Shown here in pieces: positions 33,885-42,610 of a stretch of 55,940 nt of DNA (position 1 is its first letter; every line of letters starts with the position of its first letter). The DNA comes from Devosia insulae DS-56 (GTDB taxonomy: Bacteria > Pseudomonadota > Alphaproteobacteria > Rhizobiales > Devosiaceae): positions 1-55,940 of the forward strand of contig NZ_LAJE02000401.1 in the NCBI RefSeq assembly GCF_000970465.2, written 5' to 3'. The notes beneath the pieces are model-generated. The model saw nothing but the letters and a program-made list of their open reading frames with translations, had not been told where the DNA came from and did no database searches. The translations under genes were made by a program, and so were the position numbers.

Positions 33885-34502
33885 TCAGCTCCTCAGGATC
33901 GGAGGCGCAATCAGGCTGGCGCGATAATCGCGGATCTGGTCGGCGGGATAGGGCTCGGAGTTCTCGTCAAAGCCCTCCCAACCCTCAGCCTCGTAGTCGC
34001 GACGGCGCGCCGCAATGTCGACGACGCTGGAGTCATGCAGGATGGCCGCCGCCGCGTCGGCGCGACTGTCTTCAACCCGCGCCGTCACCAGGATGCCGCC
34101 GCGGCGGACGCCCTCGGCATAGACATGCGCGTCGCGCTCATCAACGCCGGCATCGGTCAAGGCGCCGATAATGCCGCCGGCAGCGCCGCCCACTGCTGCG
34201 CCGGTCACGGCGCCGATCGCCGTCGCCAGCAGCCAGCCGCCCGCCACCACAGGACCGACACCAGGGATGGCGAGCATGCCAAGCCCGGCGAGGAGGCCCC
34301 CTGTGCCGCCGACCACGGCGCCTACGCCGGCGCCGGCACCCGCGCCCTCGGCAACGTCGTCGCCCGTCTCGGTGTCATGCTTGCCATCGGCGTTGTTGGC
34401 GACGATCGAGATGTCTTCGCCATTGACGCCTGCATCCTTGAGCGAACGCACCGCACGGTCGGCTTCGTCATGTGAGTCAAAAAGCCCTGTGATTGTCTTC
34501 AT
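33885..34502 (-). CDS. General stress protein with YflT-like and glycine-zipper domains
   Basis: A 205-aa protein starting MKTITGLFDSHDEADRAV, the start of the heat-induced stress protein YflT/17M-like domain. It is followed by a glycine-zipper membrane segment (GAGAGAGVGAVVGGTGGLLA and GAVTGAAVGGAAGG), then a repeat of the alpha/beta domain (GGILVTARVEDSRADAAAA). Common in Rhizobiales stress loci; its mechanism is unknown. AAGGAG precedes ATG 34502. The EcfG-like site at 34549-34573 lies just upstream. Confidence 0.85.
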   Translation of the reverse strand: MKTITGLFDSHDEADRAVRSLKDAGVNGEDISIVANNADGKHDTETGDDVAEGAGAGAGVGAVVGGTGGLLAGLGMLAIPGVGPVVAGGWLLATAIGAVTGAAVGGAAGGIIGALTDAGVDERDAHVYAEGVRRGGILVTARVEDSRADAAAAILHDSSVVDIAARRRDYEAEGWEGFDENSEPYPADQIRDYRASLIAPPILRS

Positions 34503-34548
34503 GATGGCGTTTCTCCTTAGGGTTGGGATCTCTGGGACCCGCATCAGC

Positions 34549-34573
34549 AACTTGCCCGGATGGCATCCGTTCC
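34549..34573 (-). promoter_or_regulatory. Candidate sigma-EcfG promoter
   Basis: The minus strand reads GGAAC (34569-34573), a 16-nt spacer, AGTT (34549-34552), 47 nt before the general stress protein. Confidence 0.5.
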
Positions 34574-34689
34574 CTGCCCAGCTCACCTCCCGGCGCGTTG
34601 CCGCGTCGAAAGCGCTCCCCCAAGCCTGTCATTGCTGAGCAACAGCAGCCCTACCCGGTCGGGCGGCAGACATTCATGCGGAGCGGACC

Positions 34690-34714
34690 GGAACCTTGCA
34701 TTGCCAAGCAGATT
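34690..34714 (+). promoter_or_regulatory. Weak candidate sigma-EcfG promoter of the DUF892 gene
   Basis: GGAAC (34690-34694), a 16-nt spacer, GATT (34711-34714). Only two of four -10 bases match. Confidence 0.25.
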
Positions 34715-34761
34715 GACTCGGCCTGCGGACCTGTCCGCCCAAGCCTCAAACGGAGACTGCT

Positions 34762-35253
34762 ATGCCCACCGAAAAGACGCTCGACGATCTGTTCCTCGAT
34801 ACCCTCAAGGACATCTATTACGCCGAAAAGCAGATCGTGAAGACGCTGCCCAAGATGGCCAAGGCCGCTACGGCGCCTGAACTGAAAGCCGGATTCGAAA
34901 AGCACCTGGAGGAGAGCGAGGGGCACATCGAGCGGCTCGAGCAGGTGTTCGAGCTCATCGGCAAGCCGGCCCGCGGCAAGACCTGCGATGCCATCCTCGG
35001 CATCATAGAAGAAAGCAAATCGATCATCGAGGACTTCAAGGGCACGTCGGCGCTCGATGCCGGCCTCGTCTCTGCCGCCCAGGCGGTCGAACATTACGAG
35101 ATTGCCCGCTACGGTACGCTCAAGACCTGGGCCCAGCAGCTCGGCATGACCGAGGCGGTCAGCCTGCTCGACGCGACCCTCAAGGAGGAGATCGCGACCG
35201 ACAAGAAGCTTACCCAAGTGGCGGAATCCAACGTCAACCGCATGGCGGCCTGA
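34762..35253 (+). CDS. DUF892 ferritin-like protein (YciE/YciF family)
   Basis: A 163-aa four-helix-bundle protein of the YciE/YciF ferritin-like family. Motifs: DLFLDTLKDIYYAEKQIVK, EKHLEESEGHIERLEQVFE, and VEHYEIARYGTLKTWAQQLG, which hold the Glu/His residues expected for a di-iron site. Family members respond to osmotic and general stress. Divergent from the general stress protein at 33885. Length is typical. Confidence 0.92.
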   Translation: MPTEKTLDDLFLDTLKDIYYAEKQIVKTLPKMAKAATAPELKAGFEKHLEESEGHIERLEQVFELIGKPARGKTCDAILGIIEESKSIIEDFKGTSALDAGLVSAAQAVEHYEIARYGTLKTWAQQLGMTEAVSLLDATLKEEIATDKKLTQVAESNVNRMAA

Positions 35254-35368
35254 CGCAACGAGGCGGCGGCCGTCAGGCCGCTGCCCCTTGCCGGGTACAC
35301 AAGTGCCCCCACCGACCAATTGCCTGGCAAAGCTGCCCTAATGGGTGGGCGCGGGCAGCCTGCTCCCG

Positions 35369-35845
35369 TCAGCGGCGGGTGGCAGTGAAGGTTTCGCGGC
35401 GCTCGCCGCGGACCGTCGGATGATAGGTGCAGCGCAGCGTCCTGATGCGCGGCGACTGGCCGACGATCACCCGCCCGATGGCGCCCAACAGACCGCCATA
35501 GCTGCGGCAGTCGATCGTGGCTTCCTCCCAGGCCCGGCCGCGGCCGCACGAGGCCCGCTGCAGGTCGATGAGGATATCCCTCCCTGAGGTGCGCCAGGTC
35601 AGCCGCCCGTCGCAACGCACCCCGCCGCCGCGGATTTCGTAAGTGCCGCGCCGCTCGAGGCAGAAGGTCAGCCGATAGGGTCCGTAAAGGTTCTGGTTGG
35701 CCCTGAAGCAGCCATTGACCGGCACGCCAACCGGGTGATCGGGCACCATGACCATCGGCGCAATATCCTGCGCCATGGGCGCCGGCGACTGAACCAACGC
35801 CAGCATCAGGATGCCGCTCAATAGCGATTTCACGAAGCGATGCAT
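35369..35845 (-). CDS. Secreted hypothetical protein
   Basis: A 158-aa exported protein with signal peptide SLLSGILMLALVQSPAPMA. The mature part has four Cys and a beta-rich pattern (YGPYRLTFCLERRGTYEIRG, LTWRTSGRDILIDL). No family recognised. It may start a leftward unit that lies downstream of the lipoprotein gene at 35881, but 35 nt separate them. Confidence 0.65.
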   Translation of the reverse strand: MHRFVKSLLSGILMLALVQSPAPMAQDIAPMVMVPDHPVGVPVNGCFRANQNLYGPYRLTFCLERRGTYEIRGGGVRCDGRLTWRTSGRDILIDLQRASCGRGRAWEEATIDCRSYGGLLGAIGRVIVGQSPRIRTLRCTYHPTVRGERRETFTATRR

Positions 35846-35880
35846 GTCGTTTCTCCCTCACTGTGATTGATGAAGCGGCC

Positions 35881-36189
35881 CTATGAGACCTTCGCCACCG
35901 AAACGATGGTCCCCTTGTCGTCGATGACGCACAGCGCCTGGCCGCTGGGCAGCTTGACGTCGACCTCGAATGTGCCGCCGGCCGCGCCGGGCCGTGACGC
36001 GATCGGCAGCACGCCGGAAGCGGCGACGCTCAGCCGGGTCGCGGCTTCGCTGGCGCACAGCAGTTGCAGATCCGCCGGCGCCGTCAGCGCGCTCGAGCGG
36101 ATCGTCGCCGCCGGCGGCGTGGTGGAGGCGCAGGCGGCCACCAGCAGCAGCGCGCTGGCAAGGCCCATAATCCCAAGCGATCGAAACAT
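35881..36189 (-). CDS. Putative lipoprotein
   Basis: A 102-aa lipoprotein. The signal sequence ends in LLVAAC, a lipobox with Cys at residue 19, followed by a disordered linker and a small domain (DVKLPSGQALCVIDDKGTIV). No family recognised. ATG 36189 follows GGGAGG at 8 nt. It lies 18 nt after the L,D-transpeptidase gene and is probably cotranscribed with it, which suggests an envelope role. Confidence 0.72.
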   Translation of the reverse strand: MFRSLGIMGLASALLLVAACASTTPPAATIRSSALTAPADLQLLCASEAATRLSVAASGVLPIASRPGAAGGTFEVDVKLPSGQALCVIDDKGTIVSVAKVS

Positions 36190-36207
36190 CACCACCACCT
36201 CCCTGCC

Positions 36208-36888
36208 CTAGACGCCGCGATAGAGCGCCGCCCCGGACATCAACACGATGACCTTGGTGCCGACGGCGACCCGGGCGTAGAGGTCGGTCACGTCGTCATT
36301 GTTCAGCCGGATGCAGCCCGACGAGATATTGAGGCCGATCGACCAGGGCTCGGCCGTGCCGTGGATGCGGTAGATCGTGTCCTTGCCGCCCTCGTAGAGA
36401 TACATCGCCCGTGCCCCCAGCGGGTTTTCGGGGCCGCCCGGCATGCCGTTGGCCCACTGCGCATTGCGCGGATCGCGGGCGATCATCTCGGCCGGCGGCG
36501 TCCAGGTCGGCCATTCCACCATGCGGCCGACCTTGACGATGCCGGCCCAGCCGAACCCGTCGCGTCCCACGCCGATGCCATAGCGGATTGCCTGAAACTC
36601 CGGGCGGACCAGATAGAGGAAATGCCGGTCGCCATCGATGATGATGGTTCCCGGCTTCTCGGCAGTGCGGAAGCTGACCGTCTGCCGCTTGAACTCCTCC
36701 GGTACCGAGCCATAGGCCTTGTAATATTGCATGGCGCGCTTGGGGTCGTAGTCGATCCAGGTTTTGCGCTTGGCATCATAGATCTGCGAGTAGACCGCCT
36801 GGGCCTGAGCCTCGCCGGCGCCCAGCATCGCCGCGGCCAGCCCGGCGCCCGAAAGCTCGAGCATCCGGCGTCGTGAGATGCCGCTCAT
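36208..36888 (-). CDS. L,D-transpeptidase (YkuD family)
   Basis: A 226-aa exported enzyme that cross-links peptidoglycan or attaches proteins to it. A twin-arginine-like signal (SRRRMLELSGAGLAAAML) is followed by a YkuD domain (GTIIIDGDRHFLYLVRP). The catalytic motif is complete: HGTAEPWSIGLNISSGCIRL, with the nucleophile Cys near residue 190 and the following Arg. Its ATG overlaps the stop of the binding-protein gene by 4 nt (ATGA), an unusual pairing. Confidence 0.93.
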   Translation of the reverse strand: MSGISRRRMLELSGAGLAAAMLGAGEAQAQAVYSQIYDAKRKTWIDYDPKRAMQYYKAYGSVPEEFKRQTVSFRTAEKPGTIIIDGDRHFLYLVRPEFQAIRYGIGVGRDGFGWAGIVKVGRMVEWPTWTPPAEMIARDPRNAQWANGMPGGPENPLGARAMYLYEGGKDTIYRIHGTAEPWSIGLNISSGCIRLNNDDVTDLYARVAVGTKVIVLMSGAALYRGV

Positions 36889-37880
36889 TGCAGCCACCCA
36901 TCGATCCGGGTGCGATTGGCGATGATCCAGTCGCGCGCCGCGTCCTCGGGTGACTTGCGTTCCACCTCCACTGCATAGCTCATCGCCGCAATATCGGCGG
37001 GCTCGAACTGGATGCGTCCGAGCAGGTCCGCGATAGCGGGGTGCTTCGTGGCCAGCGACGTGGCGTAGCCGATGGACAGCGACGATGCGTCCCAGCCGGT
37101 TGCGGCACTCGAGTGCTGCAGCCAGTCCTTGTCGTCGGCCGGCGCTACGATGTTCCAGCTGGCCGCGTCATGGGCCGGCTCCTCGAGCACCACGATGTCG
37201 TGCAGCATGAACACGTGGTGCGGCGAGTAGCAGTAAAACACCACCGGCCGGCCCAGCGCGCTGCCGGCATCGACCGCCGCCATGGCAACCTCTTCGGCCC
37301 CTTCGAGCAGTTGCATGGTCTGGTCGTAGCCGACGCTTCTGGCGCGGATGCGCTCGACATTGGTGGAGAACCACGAGCCATCGCCGATCCAGAGTTCGCC
37401 CTTGCCATCGTCGTCGGTGTCGAACGCCGCCGCGATTGCCGGGTCGTTCAGGTCGGCGACGGATTTGATGCCGGTCTGCTCGACTGCGGCGCGGGTCGCG
37501 CAGATGCCCTGATGGCCGGCAACTGAGCGCTTGCTGACGGTGAGACTGTCACCGATCCGCTTGACGGCGTTGTCGAGGTTGGGCGACCAGAGCTCGGGAT
37601 AGACATCGACCTCGCCCCGCGCGATCGCGGTCAAGAGGCCAATCGATCCGCGTTCCAGGTAGACCGGACTGTCGCCGGTCCGCTCCTTGGCCAACTCTCC
37701 GATGATGTGTCCGGTGACCTTGGCCGATGGCCAGGCGGTCAACCCGATGACCAGATCGTCCGCCAATGCGGCGCCGGTGGCCCAGCACAAACCTATCGCC
37801 GCGACGGCGAGATGTAATGATCGGTGGTTCGATCGGCTACGCCGAACCCTGGTAACCGACTGCTTTTTCCTGCGAAACAT
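36885..37880 (-). CDS. Orphan glycine-betaine/proline-type substrate-binding protein (OpuAC family)
   Basis: A 331-aa periplasmic binding protein with signal peptide (LAVAAIGLCWATGAALA). Family features: LVIGLTAWPSAKVTGHIIGE, ARGEVDVYPELWSPNLDN, WIGDGSWFS and VVFYCYSPHHVFM, where the aromatic residues form a quaternary-amine cage (family knowledge). No permease or ATPase gene is adjacent. Instead it overlaps an L,D-transpeptidase gene. It may serve an unlinked ProU/OpuA transporter or act as a sensor. Confidence 0.88.
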   Translation of the reverse strand: MFRRKKQSVTRVRRSRSNHRSLHLAVAAIGLCWATGAALADDLVIGLTAWPSAKVTGHIIGELAKERTGDSPVYLERGSIGLLTAIARGEVDVYPELWSPNLDNAVKRIGDSLTVSKRSVAGHQGICATRAAVEQTGIKSVADLNDPAIAAAFDTDDDGKGELWIGDGSWFSTNVERIRARSVGYDQTMQLLEGAEEVAMAAVDAGSALGRPVVFYCYSPHHVFMLHDIVVLEEPAHDAASWNIVAPADDKDWLQHSSAATGWDASSLSIGYATSLATKHPAIADLLGRIQFEPADIAAMSYAVEVERKSPEDAARDWIIANRTRIDGWLQ

Positions 37881-38183
37881 TTTGAACTATGCCACTTTGA
37901 CGCTGCAGGTGGTAATCAGTCAATGTTCGATATCGTACACAGCTTATCACTTGCTGCGATTGTCGAGCGTTACAGCTGGCCGTGACGTAGGATAACTTGC
38001 TGCAGTGTTAGATCAACTTGAGTAGCCGTCAACCAGATTTATCGTCAACGCTGTCGACCACTCGCGGCTCGAGGCCAGCGCAGCGAAGGGCACCAGCCGT
38101 CACAACACCACGAAACCAGCGAAGATGACCGCACGCCGATACTTGCTTTGCAGCTCGCCAAACCATGGCATGGTCCAGCTGGA
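37881..38183. other. Intergenic region between the binding-protein and decarboxylase genes
   Basis: 303 nt and A+T-rich at its left end; it presumably carries the promoter of the 36885-37880 operon. I see no gene, clear -35/-10 pair or terminator with a T-run. Confidence 0.4.
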
Positions 38184-39446
38184 TCAGTCCCCGAGTACTG
38201 TAGGCACCCCGCCCTCGACCAGCAATTCGGCCGGCGCCGGGTGGCTGAGGAAGCCGCCCGGGCTGGCGGTCGGACCATAGGCGCCTGACTGCAGCACGGC
38301 GATCAGCGCATCGACTTCGACCGCTGGCAGCGCCACGGATCTGCCAAGTGTGTCGAGCGGCGTGCAGAGCGGGCCGACGACGCTGACCGGCGGCGCCGCC
38401 GGGTCACCGATCCGTGTCGGCGCAAGGATCGGATAGTCGCGTTTGATCACCTGACCGAGATTGCCGGAGGCGGCGAGGTGATGGTGCATGCCGCCATCGG
38501 TGACAATGAAGGTCTGCCCGCGCGAGCGCTTGATGGCGTTGACCGCCATCACATAGACGCCGGCCGGCCCGGCGAGGTACCGCCCGGGCTCCACCACCAC
38601 TCGGGTTCCCGTGGGCACCGTGCGCGCCAGCGCCGGAACGCCGGCGGCAATGGCCGTGAGATCGAGCGCCGCATCGCCCTGGAAATAGGGAATGCCGAGG
38701 CCGCCACCCAGGTCCACCGTGCTGAGCTGCCGGCCGATCCGCTGCGACACCTCGCGCGCCAGCGCCAGGCCATGCCCCCACTGCGCCAGCAGCACGCCGG
38801 CATCCAGCACCTGCGTGCCGGCGAACAAATGCAACCCGACGAGATCAAGGTGCGGGCAAGCTGCGAGCGCCGCAAGCACGTCGTCGAGGCTCTCCTCGTC
38901 GAAGCCGAAGGCCGATGGTTTGCCGCCCATCCGCATGGCGCCGCCCTGCACGGCCGCTACCGGATTGACCCGCAGCGCCACGGCCAGCGTCTTGCCGAGC
39001 GCCGCGCCGATGGCCTCGAGCCGGGTGATTTCCTCGAAGCTCTCGACGTGGATTTCCCCGACCCCGCCGGCAATTGCCTCTTCGAGTTCGGCCTTGCGCT
39101 TGCCGGGGCCGGCAAACAGGATCTTTTCGGGACGGGCCCCGGCCGCCCGGGCCCGCCGATACTCGCCGATCGAGGCGATCTCGACGCCCGCGCCCTCCTC
39201 GAGGAACAGCGCGATCACCGGCACCGCCGGGTTGGCCTTCACCGAATAGTGGATCGCCGCAAAGCCCTGTAGCGCCTCGCGCAACCTGCGGTAGCTGCGC
39301 CGCATCACCGCGGCATCATAGGCGAAGAGCGGCGTGCCGAAGCGTTGCGCCAGCTCCGATACGGCGACCCCGCCAATGCGGAGCTCGCCTTCACGCACTT
39401 CGAAATGCTCGGCCAGCAAAGCTGCCGCGAGATCGGCGCCGCTCAT
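38184..39446 (-). CDS. PLP-dependent fold-III decarboxylase (carrier-protein-associated)
   Basis: A 420-aa enzyme of the diaminopimelate/ornithine decarboxylase fold. The PLP Lys is in IHYSVKANP (about 70), the phosphate-binding loop is GGGLGIPY, then EPGRYLAG, and the catalytic Cys is in GPLCTPLD (about 359). It resembles decarboxylases associated with exosortase loci and BtrK of butirosin, which decarboxylates a glutamyl group bound to a carrier protein. Last gene of a four-gene operon with the ligase and ACP; its start overlaps the ligase stop by 4 nt. Confidence 0.88.
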   Translation of the reverse strand: MSGADLAAALLAEHFEVREGELRIGGVAVSELAQRFGTPLFAYDAAVMRRSYRRLREALQGFAAIHYSVKANPAVPVIALFLEEGAGVEIASIGEYRRARAAGARPEKILFAGPGKRKAELEEAIAGGVGEIHVESFEEITRLEAIGAALGKTLAVALRVNPVAAVQGGAMRMGGKPSAFGFDEESLDDVLAALAACPHLDLVGLHLFAGTQVLDAGVLLAQWGHGLALAREVSQRIGRQLSTVDLGGGLGIPYFQGDAALDLTAIAAGVPALARTVPTGTRVVVEPGRYLAGPAGVYVMAVNAIKRSRGQTFIVTDGGMHHHLAASGNLGQVIKRDYPILAPTRIGDPAAPPVSVVGPLCTPLDTLGRSVALPAVEVDALIAVLQSGAYGPTASPGGFLSHPAPAELLVEGGVPTVLGD

Positions 39447-40960
39447 GCCGAGCGCTCGCGCAGCAAATGCGGGTAGTCGACCTTGCCATTGGGGGTGGTC
39501 GGCAGCATCGGCACCAGCTCGATCTCGCGCGGCACCATATAGGCCGGCAGCTTATCGGCGATGGTGGCGAGCACCGCCGGCGGGCTGCACGCCTCGCTCG
39601 AAGGCACCGCCACGGCGTGGACCCGCTGCCCGGCAGTGGCATCGGGCAAGCCGATGACGGCCACCTGCCGGAAGGCGCCGGTCGCCATCACCACTTCCTC
39701 CACCTCGGTCGGGCTGATGCGGTAGCCCGACGACTTGATCATCGCATCGGCGCGTCCGACGAAGGTGAGGAACCCCTCCTCGTCCTCCACCACCATGTCA
39801 CCCGAATAGCAGACCACCACGCCGCCACGCTCGGCCGGAGTGCGGGGGTCGGGCCGCAGCACCCGCGCCGTATCCTCGGGCCGGCGCCAATAGCCGAGCG
39901 ACACCGTGGGGCCGCGATGCACCAGGATGCCCGGCTCGCCGGGCGCGGCGCGACGTCCATCCGCCGTCACCGGAAACACTTCGGTCTCGGGAATGGCGCG
40001 GCCGATCGAGTTCGGCCGGCGGTCCAATTCTTCGGGCGGCAGGAAGGTCGAGCGGAACGCCTCGGTGAGCCCATACATCAGGAACACCCGGGTATCGGGC
40101 AACAGGTGGCGCAGCCGGCGCAGCGTCTCGGTCGGCACCGCGCCGCCCGAGTTGGTGATGTAGCGCAGCGTCGTCAGCCGGGTGCGCGGCAACAACGGCG
40201 CGCCGCGGGTGAGGATGGCCCACACCGTCGGCACCCCGGCGAGCCCGGTTATGCCGTGCCGCTCGATGGCGCGCACGATGTCGTCACCCAGCCGGAAGGT
40301 CAGCAGCACCAGCGTCGCCCCCTGCTCTGCTGCGGTGAGCAGCTGGTTCAGGCCATAGTCGAAACTGAACGGCAGCACCGAAAGGATGCGATCTTCCCCG
40401 GTGATGCCGAGATAAGTGCGGACGATCCGGCAGCCCGCCACGAGGTTGCGATGGCTCAGCATCACCCCCTTCGGCTTGCCGGTGGAGCCGGAGGTATAAA
40501 GGATGGCGGCGAGGTCCTCGCCGATCGCCCGCGGGCGTGCCGGCTCTCGGCCGGTTTCGGCGATATCCTCGACCATCAGGATGGTCAGATCAGGCGCCTG
40601 GCCCAGGGCTTCCGCCAGCAGCGGCGCCAACGCCCGGTTGGTGACGACGATCCGTGCACCGGCATCGGTGACGATATGCGCCACCTGGATCGGCTTCAGC
40701 AGCGGATTGATCGGCACGAACACCGCGTCGGCAAGGCTGCTGGCGAAGATGGCGCAGCATTCCTCGATGGATTTGGGCAACAGGATCGCCACCCGGTCAC
40801 CGAACACAACGCCCGCCGCGCGATAGGCCGTTGCGTAATCGGTGGCGCGCCGGCGCAGCCCATCAAAGCTGAGCTGTCGCTCGCCATCGATGATGGCGAT
40901 CCGGTCGCCCGCCACATCGCGCTCGAGCAGATGGTGAACCAGCAGCGGCTCGGCGCTCAT
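39443..40960 (-). CDS. AMP-dependent acyl/amino-acid ligase
   Basis: A 505-aa ANL-superfamily adenylating enzyme. P-loop motif A3 is YTSGSTGKPKGVMLSH (about 157), A5 is YGLTE, A8 is GRADAMIKSSGYRISPTEVE and the catalytic Lys is in PNGKVDY (about 491). It is like the ligases of exosortase A loci, and its neighbours (ACP, decarboxylase) suggest it loads a carboxylic or amino acid onto the carrier. The true substrate is unknown. Both ends overlap neighbours by 4 nt. Confidence 0.9.
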   Translation of the reverse strand: MSAEPLLVHHLLERDVAGDRIAIIDGERQLSFDGLRRRATDYATAYRAAGVVFGDRVAILLPKSIEECCAIFASSLADAVFVPINPLLKPIQVAHIVTDAGARIVVTNRALAPLLAEALGQAPDLTILMVEDIAETGREPARPRAIGEDLAAILYTSGSTGKPKGVMLSHRNLVAGCRIVRTYLGITGEDRILSVLPFSFDYGLNQLLTAAEQGATLVLLTFRLGDDIVRAIERHGITGLAGVPTVWAILTRGAPLLPRTRLTTLRYITNSGGAVPTETLRRLRHLLPDTRVFLMYGLTEAFRSTFLPPEELDRRPNSIGRAIPETEVFPVTADGRRAAPGEPGILVHRGPTVSLGYWRRPEDTARVLRPDPRTPAERGGVVVCYSGDMVVEDEEGFLTFVGRADAMIKSSGYRISPTEVEEVVMATGAFRQVAVIGLPDATAGQRVHAVAVPSSEACSPPAVLATIADKLPAYMVPREIELVPMLPTTPNGKVDYPHLLRERSA

Positions 40961-41208
40961 CTCACCCCTCGCTGATCGACGAAGGCAGCGAGCCGCGCCG
41001 GCGTGGCCAGGTTGTCGGGGGTGAAGTCGGCGTCCTCGAGCGCGATGCCGAAGCGCTCGCCGAGGAACATCATCAGATCGAGCATGCCGAGCGAATCCAC
41101 CGGGCCGCCGGCCAGCAGTTCGGTCTCCGGCGTGAGCTGCTGCAGCGCCGGAAAGCGCTGGCGCAGATAGGTTTCGATGATGGTGCTGGTGCTGGCGTCG
41201 TCGATCAT
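40957..41208 (-). CDS. Acyl carrier protein
   Basis: An 83-aa acidic carrier protein. The phosphopantetheine Ser (about 37) is in GPVDSLGMLDLMMFL, preceded by a helix and followed by the acidic recognition helix (ERFGIALEDADFTPDN). It overlaps both neighbours by 4 nt, which points to a dedicated carrier in one complex rather than the fatty-acid ACP. Confidence 0.93.
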   Translation of the reverse strand: MIDDASTSTIIETYLRQRFPALQQLTPETELLAGGPVDSLGMLDLMMFLGERFGIALEDADFTPDNLATPARLAAFVDQRGVR

Positions 41209-42047
41209 GCTGCCCTCGCGGCGTGCTGGTGAAGGAAAGTGAGTTCGGTGTAGCTGTGGTCGATGGCGTCGGCCGGCAGCTCGCCCTTGGCGAACACCCG
41301 GCAGCGCCGCGCGGCATAAAGCGCGCCCGGCCAGGTGGCCGTGCGGTTCGCCTCGATCTCGAGAAACAGCAGCCCTTGGGCGAAGAGGAAGCGGGCGATG
41401 GCGCCGCGCTGCCGGCGCGCGAGGCTGAGGCTGTCGCAATAGATCAGCCGGGCGCCCGGCAGGCCGCGCAAACGCGTGCGGAGGAAGATCAGCGGCTGGC
41501 GCTGTCCGTCCGACGTGATCAGCGTGGCGCAGAGCATGCCCATCGCGAGGTGGTCGCGCAGCAGCTCGCCATCATCGTCCGCGAGGTCGCGACTGAGCCG
41601 GGCGCCCGAGGGTCTGAAACTGTCGAACAGCGTCGGCACGATCATCGAACCGCGAACCCGGGCGGTAACACCGAGCCGTTCGTTGACCGCCTCGACCTCG
41701 CGGCTCGGGCTGAGGTCTGTCACCAGTTCGTCGGCCGCCACGGCGGCCCGCAACATCAGCGGGGCCCAGAACCGGGCCCGCTGGTCGACAAACCAGCTCG
41801 AGAGGTTGAGCTTTCGCCTTCCCCCTGCTCCGGCGGGGCTGTCGAGCGTCAGCAGCACGCCGACATCCTCGCCCTGGTCGACCAGCAGCGTGCCGATCGG
41901 CCCGGCACCGCGCGCCGCGCGGTAGGCCTCCAGCGCCCTGAGTACGCCCGTCCAGAACCCTGGTGGTCGATTGGGAAAGCCGCGGCACAGCACGGCTTCG
42001 GCGCGCCCGAGGGCGCCGGGGGTAATGACTTCGATCTGCATGGCCAT
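41205..42047 (-). CDS. GNAT-like acyltransferase
   Basis: A 280-aa protein with a GNAT-like layout: GFPNRPPGFWTGVLRALEA, IGTLLVDQGEDVGVLLTL, the recognisable LNLSSWFVDQRARFWAPLML and DLSPSREVEAVNERLGV. Proteins with the NLSSWYV pattern sit in polysaccharide and carrier-protein loci. In this operon it probably transfers the carrier-bound group to an acceptor. First gene; its stop overlaps the ACP start. Confidence 0.65.
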   Translation of the reverse strand: MAMQIEVITPGALGRAEAVLCRGFPNRPPGFWTGVLRALEAYRAARGAGPIGTLLVDQGEDVGVLLTLDSPAGAGGRRKLNLSSWFVDQRARFWAPLMLRAAVAADELVTDLSPSREVEAVNERLGVTARVRGSMIVPTLFDSFRPSGARLSRDLADDDGELLRDHLAMGMLCATLITSDGQRQPLIFLRTRLRGLPGARLIYCDSLSLARRQRGAIARFLFAQGLLFLEIEANRTATWPGALYAARRCRVFAKGELPADAIDHSYTELTFLHQHAARAA

Positions 42048-42169
42048 CCCGTCCGGTCCGCCCTAGGGCGACCGGTTAGCTTGGGTCGCGGCAGGCGCGA
42101 CCCCGTGGAGGCTGAAGGAACGCTCAGGCGAGGAGCGCGTGACGGGCGGACGGCAAACCGCCCGCGGGG

Positions 42170-42490
42170 TCAGGCGATGCGCCGGGGAGGCTCGTCCGGC
42201 AGAAACCGCGGAATGCGCGCCACGCTGCTCGCCTTGGCCGGCTTCCACGCCGCGCCCCATAGGGGCAGCACGTCCGCCGAGGCCGTCTCGGTCATTAGCG
42301 GTGGGGTATCGTGGACCTCACCGGCGTCGAACATCGGGGCACTCTCGGCCATGACCGGCTCACCCGCGTCTGCCAGTGACACCGTCGCCGTCATCACCTG
42401 CAGATCCGCGGCAGCCGCCCAGGCGGCGGCAAGCGCGCCGCCCAGCAGCGACAATAACAGGATCATCCAAATGTACGGCCTGAGCAACAT
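42170..42490 (-). CDS. Secreted or anchored hypothetical protein
   Basis: A 106-aa protein with an N-terminal hydrophobic segment (IWMILLLSLLGGALAAAWAA) that could be a signal peptide or anchor, and a Glu/Pro-rich tail ending PRFLPDEPPRRIA. No family recognised. Placed upstream of the carrier-protein operon on the same strand, separated by 122 nt. Confidence 0.55.
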   Translation of the reverse strand: MLLRPYIWMILLLSLLGGALAAAWAAAADLQVMTATVSLADAGEPVMAESAPMFDAGEVHDTPPLMTETASADVLPLWGAAWKPAKASSVARIPRFLPDEPPRRIA

Positions 42491-42610
42491 GAGGCGGACT
42501 ATTGCGTTGCCGCGGCGGCAACGACAACTAAAGGCTCACGCAATGGTGAATATCGGCGTCAGTGGTAGCCCGTCGCGCTACGTCGCGCCGGATGTCCTGC
42601 TCGCGGGCCC

